A DNA stretch of 64,000 bases from Platerodrilus igneus (taxonomy: Eukaryota; Arthropoda; Insecta; Coleoptera; Lycidae): contig JARFIW010001176.1 in assembly GCA_036346225.1 (NCBI GenBank), positions 1,625,884-1,689,883 on the forward strand, written 5' to 3'. Positions 21,400 through 33,222 of this stretch are shown here, one piece after another (the stretch's first letter is position 1; every line of letters starts with the position of its first letter). The position numbers were made by a program, and so were the translations under genes. Below the pieces are notes generated by a model. That model made no database searches, was not told where the DNA came from, and saw only the letters and a program-made list of their open reading frames with translations.

Positions 21400-23205
21400 G
21401 ACGACATGAGTTTTAGGGATAGACGGATATACATGGCTTATACAAAGAGCAAACAGCGGTAATAGGATTAAAGCAGAAACGTAGAGAAGTAAATATTAAG
21501 AAAGGAGCGAAATAGGGATGTGCCTTACCCCCCGTTAACTTTTAATTTGTGCATTGAAGAGGCAATGAAAACTGTCAAATGCAGGAAGACATTTGGCGTT
21601 ACTATGTAGAGACAAACAATTAATATGCTTAGATTTGCAGATGATATAGTGGTATTAGCATCTAGCAAGGAAGAACTAGAAGCTATTTTTAATGAAATGG
21701 AAACAGTTCTAACAGAGAGACACGGTATGAAAATTAACAAAAATAAAACTAAAATACTAGCATGCAAAGGAGGGGAAAATATATAAAAGCCAATAATACA
21801 AATACGTAACGAGAGCTTACAAGAGGTTATGGATTTCTGCTACATAGGAAGCCAAATAACGCTTGATGGGAAGAGCGTAAAAGATATAAAAGATTAACAC
21901 AAGGTCGTGCTACATTTAACAAGAAAAAGAAACTACTGTGTTCAAAGACGACAAACATGGAAAGAAGGAAAGGATTGCTTAAAACATATGCGTGGAGCAC
22001 AGCACTGTACGGCTGTGAAACTTGGCAGTAGGAGAAGCGGACAGGAAAAAGATAGAAGCCTTTGAAATGTGGTGCTACAAACATATGAATTTATCATGGA
22101 CAAAGCTAAAAACTAAGAGGTTCTAGAAATGGTAGCGGAATAAGGAAATACGTGGAAAACACTAAAAAATAGGAGAGATAAGATGATAAATCACACACTA
22201 AAGCATGAGTGAATAGAAATATATTAGAAGCAGAGATAAGAAAAAGAGAGGTAGATTAGAGTATTGCACGCAGATAGTAAAATATGTAGGCTGTGGAAAT
22301 TTTAGAGAAATGTATAGATTAGCTCAGAATAAAAATCAGTGGAGGTACCCGTTCAACCAGTTCTAAGACGGAAACCTAATGACGTAAAAATAATAGTACT
22401 TAAACCTAATGATTATTATAAACAACTACAAGTGGGTTTGCAATATTTTCAACTAATATTGATTGAATAAAGGATGTATTGGAAAACTATTAATTCGGCA
22501 AATGTTCAAGTACTGGGGGATTTTGTAGGCGCTGGTTGCTTAACCCCCTTCACATACCCCTACATTTGATTTTCCAATGCTCCACCCGAAGCTACTACAT
22601 TGACACCACTCCCTCCCCCTCCCCCTCCTTACACACCACTGAATATCGGTGAAATAGAGTGTATATTTAGAAAACAACAGAAGGAGAACCAAGCTGTAGC
22701 TAACAACAATGAGCAGCGGCTGTGTTCGAAGACAACAAACATAGAAACAAGGAAAAAATTGTTGAAAGCATGTGTGTGGAGCGCAGCAGTATACGGCTAT
22801 GAAATAGGGACAGTAGGAGAAGCAGACAGATTTTGGAATGTTGTGCTTCAGATTTATGGTGATGATGATGATAGCATGGACAGACAAAGTTAATAACAAA
22901 ATGGTTCTACAAATAGTAGGGGAAGAAAGATATCTGTGGAAATCAAAACAAAAGGTAGGCGAAATAGAAGGACAAGACATGTTTTAAGGCATTTTGGGGA
23001 ATAGTGCGGGAAATATTCCAAGCAGATATAGGAAAAAAAGAGGTAGATGTAGACCTAGATCAAACTATTGCACGCAGATAGTGAAAGATACAGACTGTGG
23101 GAATTTCAGACAAATGTGTAGGTTAATTCAGAATAGGAGACAATGAGGGTACGCGTCTAACCAGTTCCATGACTGAAGACCTGATGATGATGACGATGAT
23201 TATTT
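21400..23205 (+). mobile_element. Composite RTE-like LINE inserted in the piggyBac
   Basis: A 5'-truncated LINE starts inside the reverse transcriptase. FADD (21634-21645) is followed by an NEMETVL...MKINKNKTK thumb-like stretch, the YAWSTALYGCET segment and a C-terminal RNPQ-like end near 22385. Then comes a linker (22385-22655) and a second copy of the same 3' region (22660-23190), which ends GAAGACCTGATGATGATG. The host piggyBac reading continues on both sides, so the whole 1.8 kb arrived as one insertion. The frame is broken throughout. Confidence 0.8.
22385..22655 (+). repeat. LINE linker segment, copy 1
   Basis: Contains AAACTATTAATTCGGCAAAT and a GGTTGCTTAACCCCCTT-like stretch. The same segment recurs at 34270-34495, 34560-34790 and, inverted, at 56845-57085, each time between two LINE 3' ends. 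Confidence 0.8.
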
Positions 23206-24553
23206 ACTGCAACAAGTGTTAGTTTGGACGAATGAGAGATTGGCTAGAGAAAGAATTAAATACAAAGCAAAATGTCGGTATAGTGGAGCTAAGCGCCTTT
23301 GTTGGACTGCTGTTCTGTAGTGATGTTTTCAAATCAAATCGTGAAGACTTCAGATCCTTCTTTACTACAGATGGAACAGGCAGAGATATATTCAAGTGTG
23401 TAATGACAGAGAATCGATTCGGTGCTTCACTTTCGCATCTTCGATTTGATCATCCCCAAGACAGAGAAGAAAGTAAAAATAGTGATCCTGCACTGGTAAT
23501 TTCTGAAATTTTCAATTTTGCTGATAAGTAAGAGTCGGTCGCTTTATAGTTTGGGAAAAAAGGCTTACGTAGATGGAATGCTTGTTAGTTTTCGCGGAAG
23601 AGTAAAATTCAAAATGTTTATGCCAAACAAACCAGCAGAATAGGATGTAAAATTAATGTGCGTTACTGATTCCCACATAAACTGTGTATACAATGGCTAC
23701 ATCTCGACCGACAAGAATTCAGATGGTTAAAGATTTTTGCCCAAGGCAAGAAAATACTCAAAACCTACTCAATCCGTATTGCATTTTTGTAAACCACTTC
23801 ACAAAGTAACAAAACATTAAGTCAGATAATTGGTTTACTTCCATAGAACTTGTAAACTTATTACGGGACAGAAGCCTTACGTCGAAACAATGAAAAAGAA
23901 TAAGAAAGAGCTTCCTAAAAAATTTTTACCGTCAAATCTAAAGATGTATACACAAGTCTTTTTGGTTTTTCTAATAACATTACTTTAGTGTCGTACGTCC
24001 CAAAAAAGAATAAAGCTGTTCTGCTTGTTTCATCGATACATCACACCAATTATGTTGGTGAAGAAAGCGGAAAACTGGAAATAATCATTTACTGCGACAA
24101 CACAAAAGGAGGGGTCGATTCTAGATCAAAAATGTGCCAATTATTCAACTGGACGTCGTACTAGGCGTTGGCCTATGACTTTATTTTTTAGAATGCTCGA
24201 TAAAAGTCCAAATAACGCAGGTGTTTAATATAATTCTAAGAAACACAATCCAAACACTACAAAATTTGATTTCATATCTCTTTTGGCAAGGCAGGTAATA
24301 ACACCGCATATGCAAAAAAAACCTGAGGACTTCCGTTTAACGTATGAACTTCGGGCATGTGTACGCAGAGTACTAGGCATTCAAGTAGCAATTCATCAAG
24401 GAGAAGCAAAACTGGCAAAGAAGAAAAAACCTGTTACATGTGTGACCTGAAATTAAAAAGAAAAACATTTTATTTACACCATAGCTGCAAGAAACCATTG
24501 TGTTTATATTGTACAAGTAAGATTTGTCGTAGCTGCTGCGAATATATTTAAGG

Positions 24554-26084
24554 TCATATTACGCCTTGCAATTTCTATGTTAATTTTTTTTCCTTTTCTA
24601 ATACATGATTTTCAATTTTTTTGACTCTTTAACTAAGAGAAATTTGTATCTTTAGTTCTTTTTTCGTACCAGTTTTTATGTGAACGATTTTTGTTTAGAT
24701 CGGTTGTAAAATAACAAATAAATGTTAGTTTTGTAATAAAAATTAATTTGGTACAAATAAAAAAATTTAAAGGTTTTATGTGATTTAATTACTTATACCA
24801 ACCCCAATAAATAGCTAAAGCTACTTACAGAACATAAATAATAATTTAAACCTCGTATATTCTACATGAAATGTTGCGGTCACAGTAGCCGGTCCCGGAT
24901 ACGAACGTCCAGATTTTGAGATCTATGCAGAAGGGTTTATCTTCATATATTTAATTAACATGTACATATACTGCATATAAGTAAAGAAAACATTGCTATA
25001 CTTTCAATTACATTTCAGTAGTATTTGTTTGTTTAAACTTCTCTTTGGGGCTTCCTTGTTGTTCTCCCATTTAAGGTAGTATTTTCGCAAACTGCTATAT
25101 TGGTTAGCAATCTAATTTGTACGTTCATTTGCAAAGTCCAAACCACGCACAACAAAACTACAATTTTTTAATTTTTAATCGGAGTTGTTTTTAACGTATA
25201 AAATTTAAATTTTATTTTTAAATAATAATCTAATTATATATTTTCTCTTGCAATTCTTTTTCTAACTAGTAATTAGATATATACGCATGTAGATTTTGGC
25301 AGTTTTTGTTTCTCTATTCCATTCTTGAATTCCAACAATAACGAGTTAAATTCTTCTATTCATTTGCTGCAGTCTAGGAATGTTGTTGCGGAAAATGAAC
25401 GGTACGATAATAAATTTCGATTTGCCCTGAAGGGGCGTGGACCCCGTAACAGTATAAGGGTGCGTCGGCTAACTGCATGGTGCGGGAATGGATTTCTGTG
25501 TAAGAAATTATAAAAGAAAATAGAATCTCTCAGAAATAATAATAATAAACAAAAAATAATAAATAAAATGACAAATACAACAATTACGTTAGATTAATCA
25601 CTTACCCTGAAAAGCTTTTTCTCGTTGTCATAATTAAGGGTACAAAACTGTCTGTCACATCAATCTCTTCAATATTATCCCTACACCGAAGACGGTTATT
25701 CCACATAGGTCGCAAATGCTTTGGGCTCCTAATTTGACACATTATTTATTATTTTTCTCTAATTTCTCTATTTTAGAAGATATTTAGTTTTGTCATAATT
25801 AAAGAAATTTTTAAAATAAAATACCTCTTGCAAATGCAACTTCATCACTAAGGTAACTGGATATCCTTTTACAATTACCCTTTTTACCTAGTTTATAAAT
25901 AAATTTAAATAAAATTCAGTCTACACTTACGTCTATTGACATTAAATAATTTCAATAAAAATATAAATATGCGCTCCAAAAAAAACCTAAAAATCTTAAC
26001 CTTCCTAGATACAGGACGGACAAGAAAAATTGATTAGTTATATCAGCAGGGTGTGCTCGAAACCGCAAATAAACTTTTGCGTTA
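24554..26084. other. No recognisable gene
   Basis: AT-rich. A 62-codon open frame at 25325-25513 includes a basic GRGPRNSIRVRR stretch after a TTTGCTGCAG acceptor-like site, but it has no recognised homology. Confidence 0.5.
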
Positions 26085-27225
26085 CAGGAAAAAAAACTGT
26101 TGGTTGTAGTGTATCAGTACAGCACTTGTATAAGTTTCTCTATGGTCGAAAGCTTTACCAGAGTACAGAACACGCAGCACCAAAGTGGCGACAGCAGTTC
26201 AAGAACCCGGAAGGATAGAAAGCCTACAGTAGTACGATTTAGACACTTACTATCGACCAAGTTCAAGTCACCGTAACGCAGATGCATTGTCTAGACGGCC
26301 TTGTCTTGAAAATTGTAGTCATTTTTCACGGTTAGAGACCAAATATGACATTCTTTGTCGGACTACCGTGATTATCGACGAATGGTAGCTACAGCTGCTG
26401 AGGATTGTACAAGAGAATGACCCACACCTGCTCGTCGTTATGGATTTGAAAAATCAGATGAGAACATACACCGTGGGAGAATGTTAATCCGATAAGTTTC
26501 ACGCTGAAGTCGTACTGCGTACAGTGGGATTTCTTGAAGTTAAGGGGACGGGATTTTGGTGCAAGTCCATGGCAAAGGAAAATGGGTCTATGAGTACGAT
26601 TCAGGTGATGGTTCTCAAGAACCGGGTGTCTGGAATTTTAGGGCATCTATATAATGGGACGTCGAAAAGGCACTTTGGCGTGTAGAAAACTCTAAAGAAG
26701 GTCCGTAAGAGATTTTACTGGGTAGGCTGCTAGGAAGGCGTCAGGGAATGCTGCGGGAAGTGTCACTTATTTGCACTGTTGGGAATTTGGAAGGCGTTGT
26801 GGATGCTATGCAACGTAAGAAACCCGTTTGAGAGAGTGGCAATTGACATCGCAGACACATTCTTCGAAATCGACTCTGAAGATAAATGCATCTGGGTTGT
26901 CATGGACAGCTTTACAAAATGGACTGCGGCATGCGCTATATCCAACCAGGAAGCAGTAACTGTCGCTGACGTGTTATCAAAGAGTTTTTCTGCTGTTTTG
27001 GAATGCCTTCGAAGCTGAACGCTGAGTAGTGCAGAAATTTTAAGTTAGCGCTATTTTAAGAAGTCCGTCGGCTGCTAGGGTTAAGAAAGACCAGAACAAC
27101 ACCGTTGTAACCTCAATCGGATGGTATGGTACAACGCATAAATCGCACCTTGAGAAAGTATATCCAAGGTAGTCTCTGAATATCAAAGGAACTGGGACCA
27201 ATACGTACGCTTATTTTTATTGGCC
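26085..27225 (+). pseudogene. Ty3/Gypsy pol fragment (RNase H end to integrase)
   Basis: Starts in the RNase H domain (APKWRQQFKNPEG, then the conserved NADALSRRPC near 26277). It proceeds through the integrase zinc-binding region to the core: NPFERVAIDIADTFFE carries the first catalytic Asp and DSFTKW follows. The Glu-bearing segment is degraded to QSDGMVQRINRTLRKY near 27115-27165, with Gln where the catalytic Glu is expected. Frameshifts and stops are frequent, and no LTR was found. The integrase motif is that of vertebrate/insect-type Ty3 elements with SDGMVER. Confidence 0.85.
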
Positions 27226-27234
27226 TACTGATGT

Positions 27235-27935
27235 GCGATTCACAAGAGTACTGGGCAGACTGCGTGTGCTATGCTGGGACGCTAGATACGTTTACTCCTT
27301 GTTGGGTCGTAGAAGTTGGTGCAATTACCAGTGACAGTTACACCAATTTCGTCCGATCCAACAAGGCGCTGATTTTACAAATGCAAAACGCAGTAGAAGG
27401 TGAGTTTTCACCTCCCTTCTGCACCTCATTTTTTTGGATTAGTGAAAAGTGGTATCAAGGCCGTCAAAACTCATCTCTGTCGGGTTATTGGCATGCAAAT
27501 CCTTACACACGTGGAATTCAATACTGTTTGCATACATGTTGAGGCATTGTTCAACTTCTCATGTCCTCTTTGTAACATTTAAACGAATCTACATGTCGAG
27601 TGTTCTTTCACCGGATATTTTTAACGCTGAAGCCGTTAACTGCCCTTCCGCGTCCAGATTTGAGCCATATGAAAATCTCAAGATCGTCTAGATGGCAATT
27701 AATCACGCGCTTTCATTGCTATTTTTGGATGCGTTCACGCAATGAATACCTTAATAATTTATGTCAACAATGCATATTGCTCAAAACTTGAGATCCTGAA
27801 TTATCAAATGTCGTTACCTCGGTGCACATAACGAAGGACAATACTTCCCTCGTTACATTGGAAACTGCGTAGAATCGCACTTTACTAAGGTCGTGACAAC
27901 ACTGCTCATGTTGCGATCATTCGCACTGCTTTGGA
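27235..27935 (+). pseudogene. BEL/Pao pol fragment (integrase and C-terminus)
   Basis: Across frames I read TSDSYTNFVRSNKALIL, then PPSAPHF-GLVKSGIKAVKTHL, a RVIGMQILTHVEFNTV segment, VEALFNFSCPLC, and PLTALPRPDLSHMKI followed by SRWQLITRFHCYFW. This is the ordered set of conserved blocks at the end of BEL/Pao polyproteins. It begins about 10 bases after the Ty3 fragment stops. Several frameshifts make it nonfunctional. Confidence 0.88.
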
Positions 27936-29045
27936 TAAATATAAAAGCCACTGGTAAAGCTTTGTGCTCTGCCTACACAATAAATGTTCATATTTTTTTT
28001 GTATATATTTATGTATTTTTGCGCACGTTGCAATTTACTTAAACTTACTTTTATTTTTGTTTGTTTAGACTTTTAGCCTATACGTACAATTCATAGTTCG
28101 AAAATTAACCATTTTGGCGGGTGGTATGTTTCGTCTTTGTATCTATATATGTCTCTTCCTTGTAGAAACAATAAGGAACCAGACAAGTGAGTAGGGATGC
28201 TATCCCGTTACGTGCATCATTTTGAAGAACGCATGGGACTTGCCGTTCAGTTTTCAAGGTGAGTGTAGGCACGTTTCTAATAACAATAAGTTATTTTTCC
28301 ATAGAGTAGTGTATTTGTCATAGACCATGTCGATAAGTACATTGTTACTCACGTACATTGTGCTACAATTTATCGCATCCGAAGTAATATTTGGCGATTT
28401 TTATGAAATCTACAGCCTTTCGATAACTCTATTATAACGGCATTCATCACATCGTTCCGCTAGTCCTTAACTTGGCCTCCGCATGTTTTCATTTTTCGCT
28501 GCAAGCAGATACGCACAATTGAAACAAACACCGGCACAATTGAGCACAACACGAGCACCATTCAACGGACTAAGAAAAAATTGAAAACAGAAAGTGAGGG
28601 ACAAACTTGATTCACGTAACGGAATTTCTATGAAGATTTAACTGCACTTTACGGATATTGTATAATAACACCCTTAAAACTTGTTCATTTGATGGCAATG
28701 CAGCACCAATAATTAGACTTTTGTCATATTGGAACAGAGAATTATTTTTGTGCTTCTCGTTGTAATTGAAAATTTTAAACAATATTTTTTCACCGCCTTC
28801 TTTAGTAAGTAGTATCTCTTTGAAAGGATATTATTAAAGCTTGTATCAGGCATGTCTCATCGATTGTGGACAAGTGACGATTCGTATCGTTTATACCAAA
28901 GTGCCATTTGGCTATCAGCGCAAGTTACGATATGTCATAAGCGTACAGTTGTTATGCGTCACAGCCGCTTCACAAAATTATTTTAATAAGTAATTGTTGT
29001 AGAAGATTATCCTACAGAATTAATTTAGGGATATTACATACAGTT
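27936..29045. other. No recognisable gene
   Basis: AT-rich sequence between the BEL/Pao fragment and the second SINE; only chance open frames. Confidence 0.5.
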
Positions 29046-29055
29046 GTATAATATA

Positions 29056-29352
29056 AGGCGGCTGCGTGGCGTAGTGGTATGTGTGTGACTACTGCGCCCT
29101 AGGTCCCGGGTTCGAATCCCGACACGGTCCGCTTGAAAAATGTTAGGCGAGCATTTTTCGCAAAAATACACCCTCGTTCGGATGAGAGGTAAAATGGAGG
29201 TCCCGTGTGTGAGTGTTGTCACGCACGTTAAAGATCCCTACCTTGCTTGGAACAGCAAGGATTCGGCAAAATTCAAAATTTTCCAGGTAAAAAAAACTCG
29301 CTTCCTGGCCAATGTAGTACCTTCGGGTGGAGCATTGGAAAATCACATGTAA
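29056..29352 (+). mobile_element. tRNA-derived SINE, copy 2, with target duplication
   Basis: Head resembles a tRNA: A box TGGCGTAGTGG at 29067-29077 and B box GGTTCGAATCC at 29109-29119. A unique body follows, shared with 6715-6957 (GATGAGAGGTAAAATGGAGG, CACGCACGTTAAAGATCCC, then GGAACAGCAAGGATTCGGCA). The 3' part ends GGAAAATCACATGTAA. A perfect 11-bp duplication TGTATAATATA flanks it at 29045-29055 and 29353-29363. It is a pol III-type retroposon mobilised by a LINE; partner not determined. Confidence 0.93.
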
Positions 29353-29363
29353 TGTATAATATA

Positions 29364-31479
29364 GTTTTTAGTAATTAAGGTATTACGCATAATAAATGTG
29401 GTTTTGGGATCGCCCTGGCAATGTTCTAAAGCGATTAACACTTTATTATCATGCAATCTTTTGGTGAAGATGGTTCGCGCGGTTTGTGGAACGGGCATGA
29501 TGTTTTCTGGATCAACGAGTACGTACAACGAAGCGGTCGTAGTTGACAGAGTTGTGGGAAAAGTAGCTACCATGATGGACTCTTGAATGAACCAACTATC
29601 TTAATCGATGTGTGCGGGAGTGCATTATAAACTATGTAGTGGAGTGTCCACTTATTAATTTTCTTACCTATCCTTTTATCGTACCTTTACCAGATGTTTC
29701 CTTTTTTGTTGTAAGAAAGCAGCGTGATTCATTGCGGACATTGGCCTAGAAAATATAAACAGCATCCACGACGTACAACTCCGAGATAATAAAATAATTA
29801 TCTTTTACCTAGCTTGCTAATATGCAGCAATTTAGAAAGGTACGCGAATTTCATTTATAAATCTATGAAATCTAGTACCTTCTATGCAAGCGCGCGATTA
29901 ACTACCGTACCTTTACTTTGTGTTTACCACTGAAATACATTATCTGTAGTTCGGAGCAATACGCGACATAATCTGTACGTCGAGTTTATATTTACGTGAA
30001 TTTCTGCTCGGTATACGTAATTAAAAAATTTAGGTAATTGAAAACATTAGTTTTGTGTATAAAAAAGAGGCATATTTTTTTATAAATACTTATTTTAAAT
30101 AATCTCTTAGGAATTTGTTGCTTCTATTGCTAAAGTTTGACGAGGTGTTATCCGATCGATCTCATGTTTTATTTGATTTTTTTCATCAAATAGAACAATT
30201 TTAGAGAGCGTCACGAAAAAAATCATTTTAAAGAAAAATTAAGCACCTTCCTAGTGTGTTCAAAGTTAATTGACCGAAATACTGAGCATTATTTTGGTGA
30301 CGTACTTTCCATGTTCAAACGTTACTGGATTTGAGATAAAGGAACGATACAGTAAAACCGTGCAAAACTTTAAATTTTTTTATGTTACTGACGTTGGAAA
30401 TCAAAAAGAACATATGGTACATAAAAAGGTCAGTCCACCTTTTATGTAATTGCAAAGATTGTAATTCGCTATTCGTTTCGTTTCGGCGCGTTCTTGGCTA
30501 ATAACATTTTTGCTTCAGTGAATCTGGTATAATATTCTATTTATATACCTTGAAAGAAAACAACTAGCAGCATGCCTAATACAACACATACGCTGGCCAT
30601 CCAACCAACCGACCGACCAACTAACCAACCAACCAACCTCCTTCGTGCATTTAATATTCATAAAACACAGCATGTAACAAAGTTAGTTACGTATATCATA
30701 TGGGTCTTGACATTTTGACACGCGCGTAGAAAACCTAAAAAACTATTAAACATTTTTATGGCTTAACTGGCCGCAGTAAACGGTATTCGAACATAATCAG
30801 AAATAATTACAAATATTTAATTGTCCCGACGAAAGAACAAACTAATAACCATCAGGCGAGTCTTAGCGCGCTACACCGCTGCCGTAATCGTTGCCTTGCC
30901 ATTAGGTACGGTAGAAGAACTGTACGTAGTCAGAGGTACATACGCCACACCGCCTTCCACCATGTTTATTAAAAACATTTATTTAATACTTATATTAATT
31001 GCGTGTAAGCAGGCACTTTCTAAACTATCTCGTGATGAGTATGTAACGGTTTAATAACAGTATGATGGCAAAAATTATGAGGTAAAAAATTGAAGAATGC
31101 ATGGATGAATAGATGGATTAACGCTACACAACGTTTAACTTGTCTTAAGGTAAAATCGCCTTGTCACGACATGTACTTAAATTAAATACTCCGGTTTAGT
31201 TTGCTTGATATAACCTCTTATAACTGGTAGTTACTTTTAACTTAAAATGTTACCTTCATAATTTTGTTATAGATGAATTCTTCTTACTTGCCCAAGAAAA
31301 TTTAAGTACAAATTGTGTCAATAATGTGTTATTAACCGTTGAGTACCCGGGAGCTAAATGCCACGAAATGCGATGGAAACGTTTTAAAATTCATTAATAA
31401 TCGGCAGGAATGAAGATATATTGTTTAAATAATTATAAGGATCTGTGATCATTTATTTTAATTGGTTTTATTAGTAGGT
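29364..31479. other. No supported gene
   Basis: AT-rich, with a GC-richer patch at 30820-31010. There, a 77-codon frame contains an internal ATG at 30961 starting a signal-peptide-like MFIKNIYLILILIA, followed by GTAAGC at 31005. This is suggestive only. Frames at 29398-29586 on both strands are open but unrecognised. Confidence 0.45.
30598..30637. repeat. (CCAA)n microsatellite
   Basis: Imperfect run of CCAA and CCGA units. Confidence 0.9.
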
Positions 31480-31747
31480 TATAGAAACAGTAGGGGAACA
31501 AGAATATCTTTGGAAAAAAAATAGGAGAAATTGAAGGGCAGAATACGTTGTAAGGCATTTTTGGGGAATAGTATGGGATATACTACAAGCAGAGATAGGA
31601 AAAAAGAGGTAGATGTAGACCTAGATCAGATAGCAGATGCAGACTATGCAAATTTCAGGGAAATCTGTAGGTTAGTTCAGAATAGGAAACAATGATGGTA
31701 CGCGTCTAATCAGTTCCAGGACTGAAGACCTAATGATGATGATGATT
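31480..31747 (+). mobile_element. RTE-like LINE 3' end fragment
   Basis: Matches the terminal 260 bp of the family: GTAGATGTAGACCTAGATCA, the GGTACGCGTCTAA segment and CCAGGACTGAAGACCTAATG followed by GATGATGAT. A further copy begins directly after it. Confidence 0.85.
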
Positions 31748-32938
31748 GACCAGAAGCGGGGTATTTTAGGAGTGGAGACTTTAGGGTAATTCATACAGGA
31801 CCAGAGGAAGGAAATTCGAGTGTAGGGATAGTGCAAGATGTCGGGAGATATAGGAAAATATCAAATATATTACATTCATGTTAGACAACGGTTTAGAATC
31901 AGGTAAAAAAGGAATGTAGAAGCTACCCAGAAGCAGATATTGACACTGACCACAATATCGTAATTATGAAGGTAGCTCTCAAATTTAAAAATCTGAAAAA
32001 GAGGAACGGAAAAAAACACTTTGACTTTGAGAAACTAAAAGATAAAGATATCCACGAAAAATTTGAAAAAATGTCAAATGAATCGCTGAAAATTTCGTAT
32101 ACTAAAGAAATAGAAACAGAATGGAATAACATTAAATTCAGCTTAGACATGGTGGCCAGAGATATTCTGTGGTATACATAAAAAGAAAATAAGAAATCTT
32201 GGTTAACAAAGGATATCTTGGATTTAATAGAAGAAAACGAAAATACAAAAATAGATCAGATGAAATAGGAAAACAGAGATTCAAAGCCATAAAATGGGAA
32301 ATCATTCCTAAATGCAGGAAAGCTAAAGAACAATTGAAAAGTATAAAGAGATACAAACTATGATGGAAATAGGAAAGACAGATGAAGCATACAAACTAAT
32401 TAGAATGAATTGTAGGAATATAGAACCGTCATTATAGAAAATGTAGAGAAAGAATATATAGAGAATTTATATGCCGGAGAGAAACTAACAGCAATAGAAC
32501 AAGAATCATACATTGAATGGGATGACTTGGGAAATCCTATACTTAGAGATGAGTTTGAATTAGCATTAAAGGGTCTATAAAATGGTACGGCACCGAGTAC
32601 AGATAAGGTGCAAGCAGAAACTCTAAAAGTCGCTGACCAAGCAGTAACAGAACGTGTGTTCCAAGCTATATGTATGAGACGAGATACTCAAAGATTCCAA
32701 ACGTAGCATCATAGCCACTATACAAAAAAGAAAGACTCGGATAGCTGTGATAATTTTCGAACTATAAGTTTGACAGCAGATATGTCAAAAATATTAGCTA
32801 GAATTGTACAAAGACGAATGAAAAAATGAGCTGAGGAAGTACTAGGAGAAGATCAATTTGGGTTCAGACGAAACAGGGGAACAGGGTAGGCTATTTTAAA
32901 TCTGAGGGTGATAATAGAGAAAACAATAGAAAAGGAAA

Positions 32939-32940
<2 letters not shown>

Positions 32941-32989
<49 letters not shown>

Positions 32990-33179
32990 TACAAAGCAAG
33001 CTAGTAATTTGCATTGCCATAAATGAAACAAACAAATTCTTTCATTTATGGCTATGCAAATTACTAACTTGCTTTGTATAATTAATAACTTTCTTTCGAT
33101 TTTTCGTAAAGTTTGTGATTATTTATACATCGTGTATACTTGTTTTATTTATTTAAATTGCTATAAGCATTAATTTTTC

Positions 33180-33218
<39 letters not shown>
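32941..33218. repeat. (AT)n-bounded insertion in the LINE reverse transcriptase
   Basis: Runs of (AT)n at 32941-32984 and 33183-33218 bracket a 44-bp-arm hairpin and about 100 bp of AT-rich sequence. The RT reading stops at GGAAAGC before it and resumes TTTTGTAGATCTGAAAAAGC after it. The uninterrupted relative on the minus strand near 58020 shows GTGTATATAAGG at the equivalent point. Confidence 0.85.
32985..33083. repeat. Hairpin: 44-bp arms, 11-base loop
   Basis: Left arm 32985-33028 and right arm 33040-33083 are reverse complements with two mismatches (AATTATACAAAGCAAG against CTTGCTTTGTATAATT at the base; CATAAATGAAA against TTTCATTTATG at the loop). It resembles a miniature foldback element or a precursor-type hairpin. 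Confidence 0.95.

Positions 33219-33222
<4 letters not shown>

Larger units (their letters stand above)
21027..24553 (+). pseudogene. piggyBac-type transposase, split by a LINE insertion
   Basis: The N-terminal part lies at 21027-21399: an acidic region (DSLAGLLTSKHSEDEA), then GKNRFRWSS and DTADTLTAWNFLFDD, as in piggyBac-like proteins. The catalytic region resumes at about 23206 with QQVLVWTNERL. The next segments are ELSAFVGLLFCSDVFKSNRE and STDG-like TTDGTG, then RFGASLSHLRFDH (frame 23232-23531). Later fragments read FRGRVKFKMFMPNKPAE, NWFTSIELV and RTRRWPM. The C-terminal cysteine-rich finger at 24425-24551 has the pattern CYMC...HHSCKKPLCLYC...C..CC. Many stops and shifts are present. 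I could not find the TTAA-flanked ends. Confidence 0.85.

Noticed and set aside
22600..22893. 97-codon open frame starting in a proline run
   Set aside because: Mixture of the LINE linker and the second LINE 3' end; not a separate gene.
29057..29127. Apparent tRNA gene
   Set aside because: A and B boxes are present, but the cloverleaf is poor and the same head plus body recurs at 6715 as a SINE with an 11-bp target duplication.
31923..32356. Minus-strand membrane-like open frames (FLFFRFL, FLLLNPRY)
   Set aside because: Reverse of A-rich LINE coding sequence.
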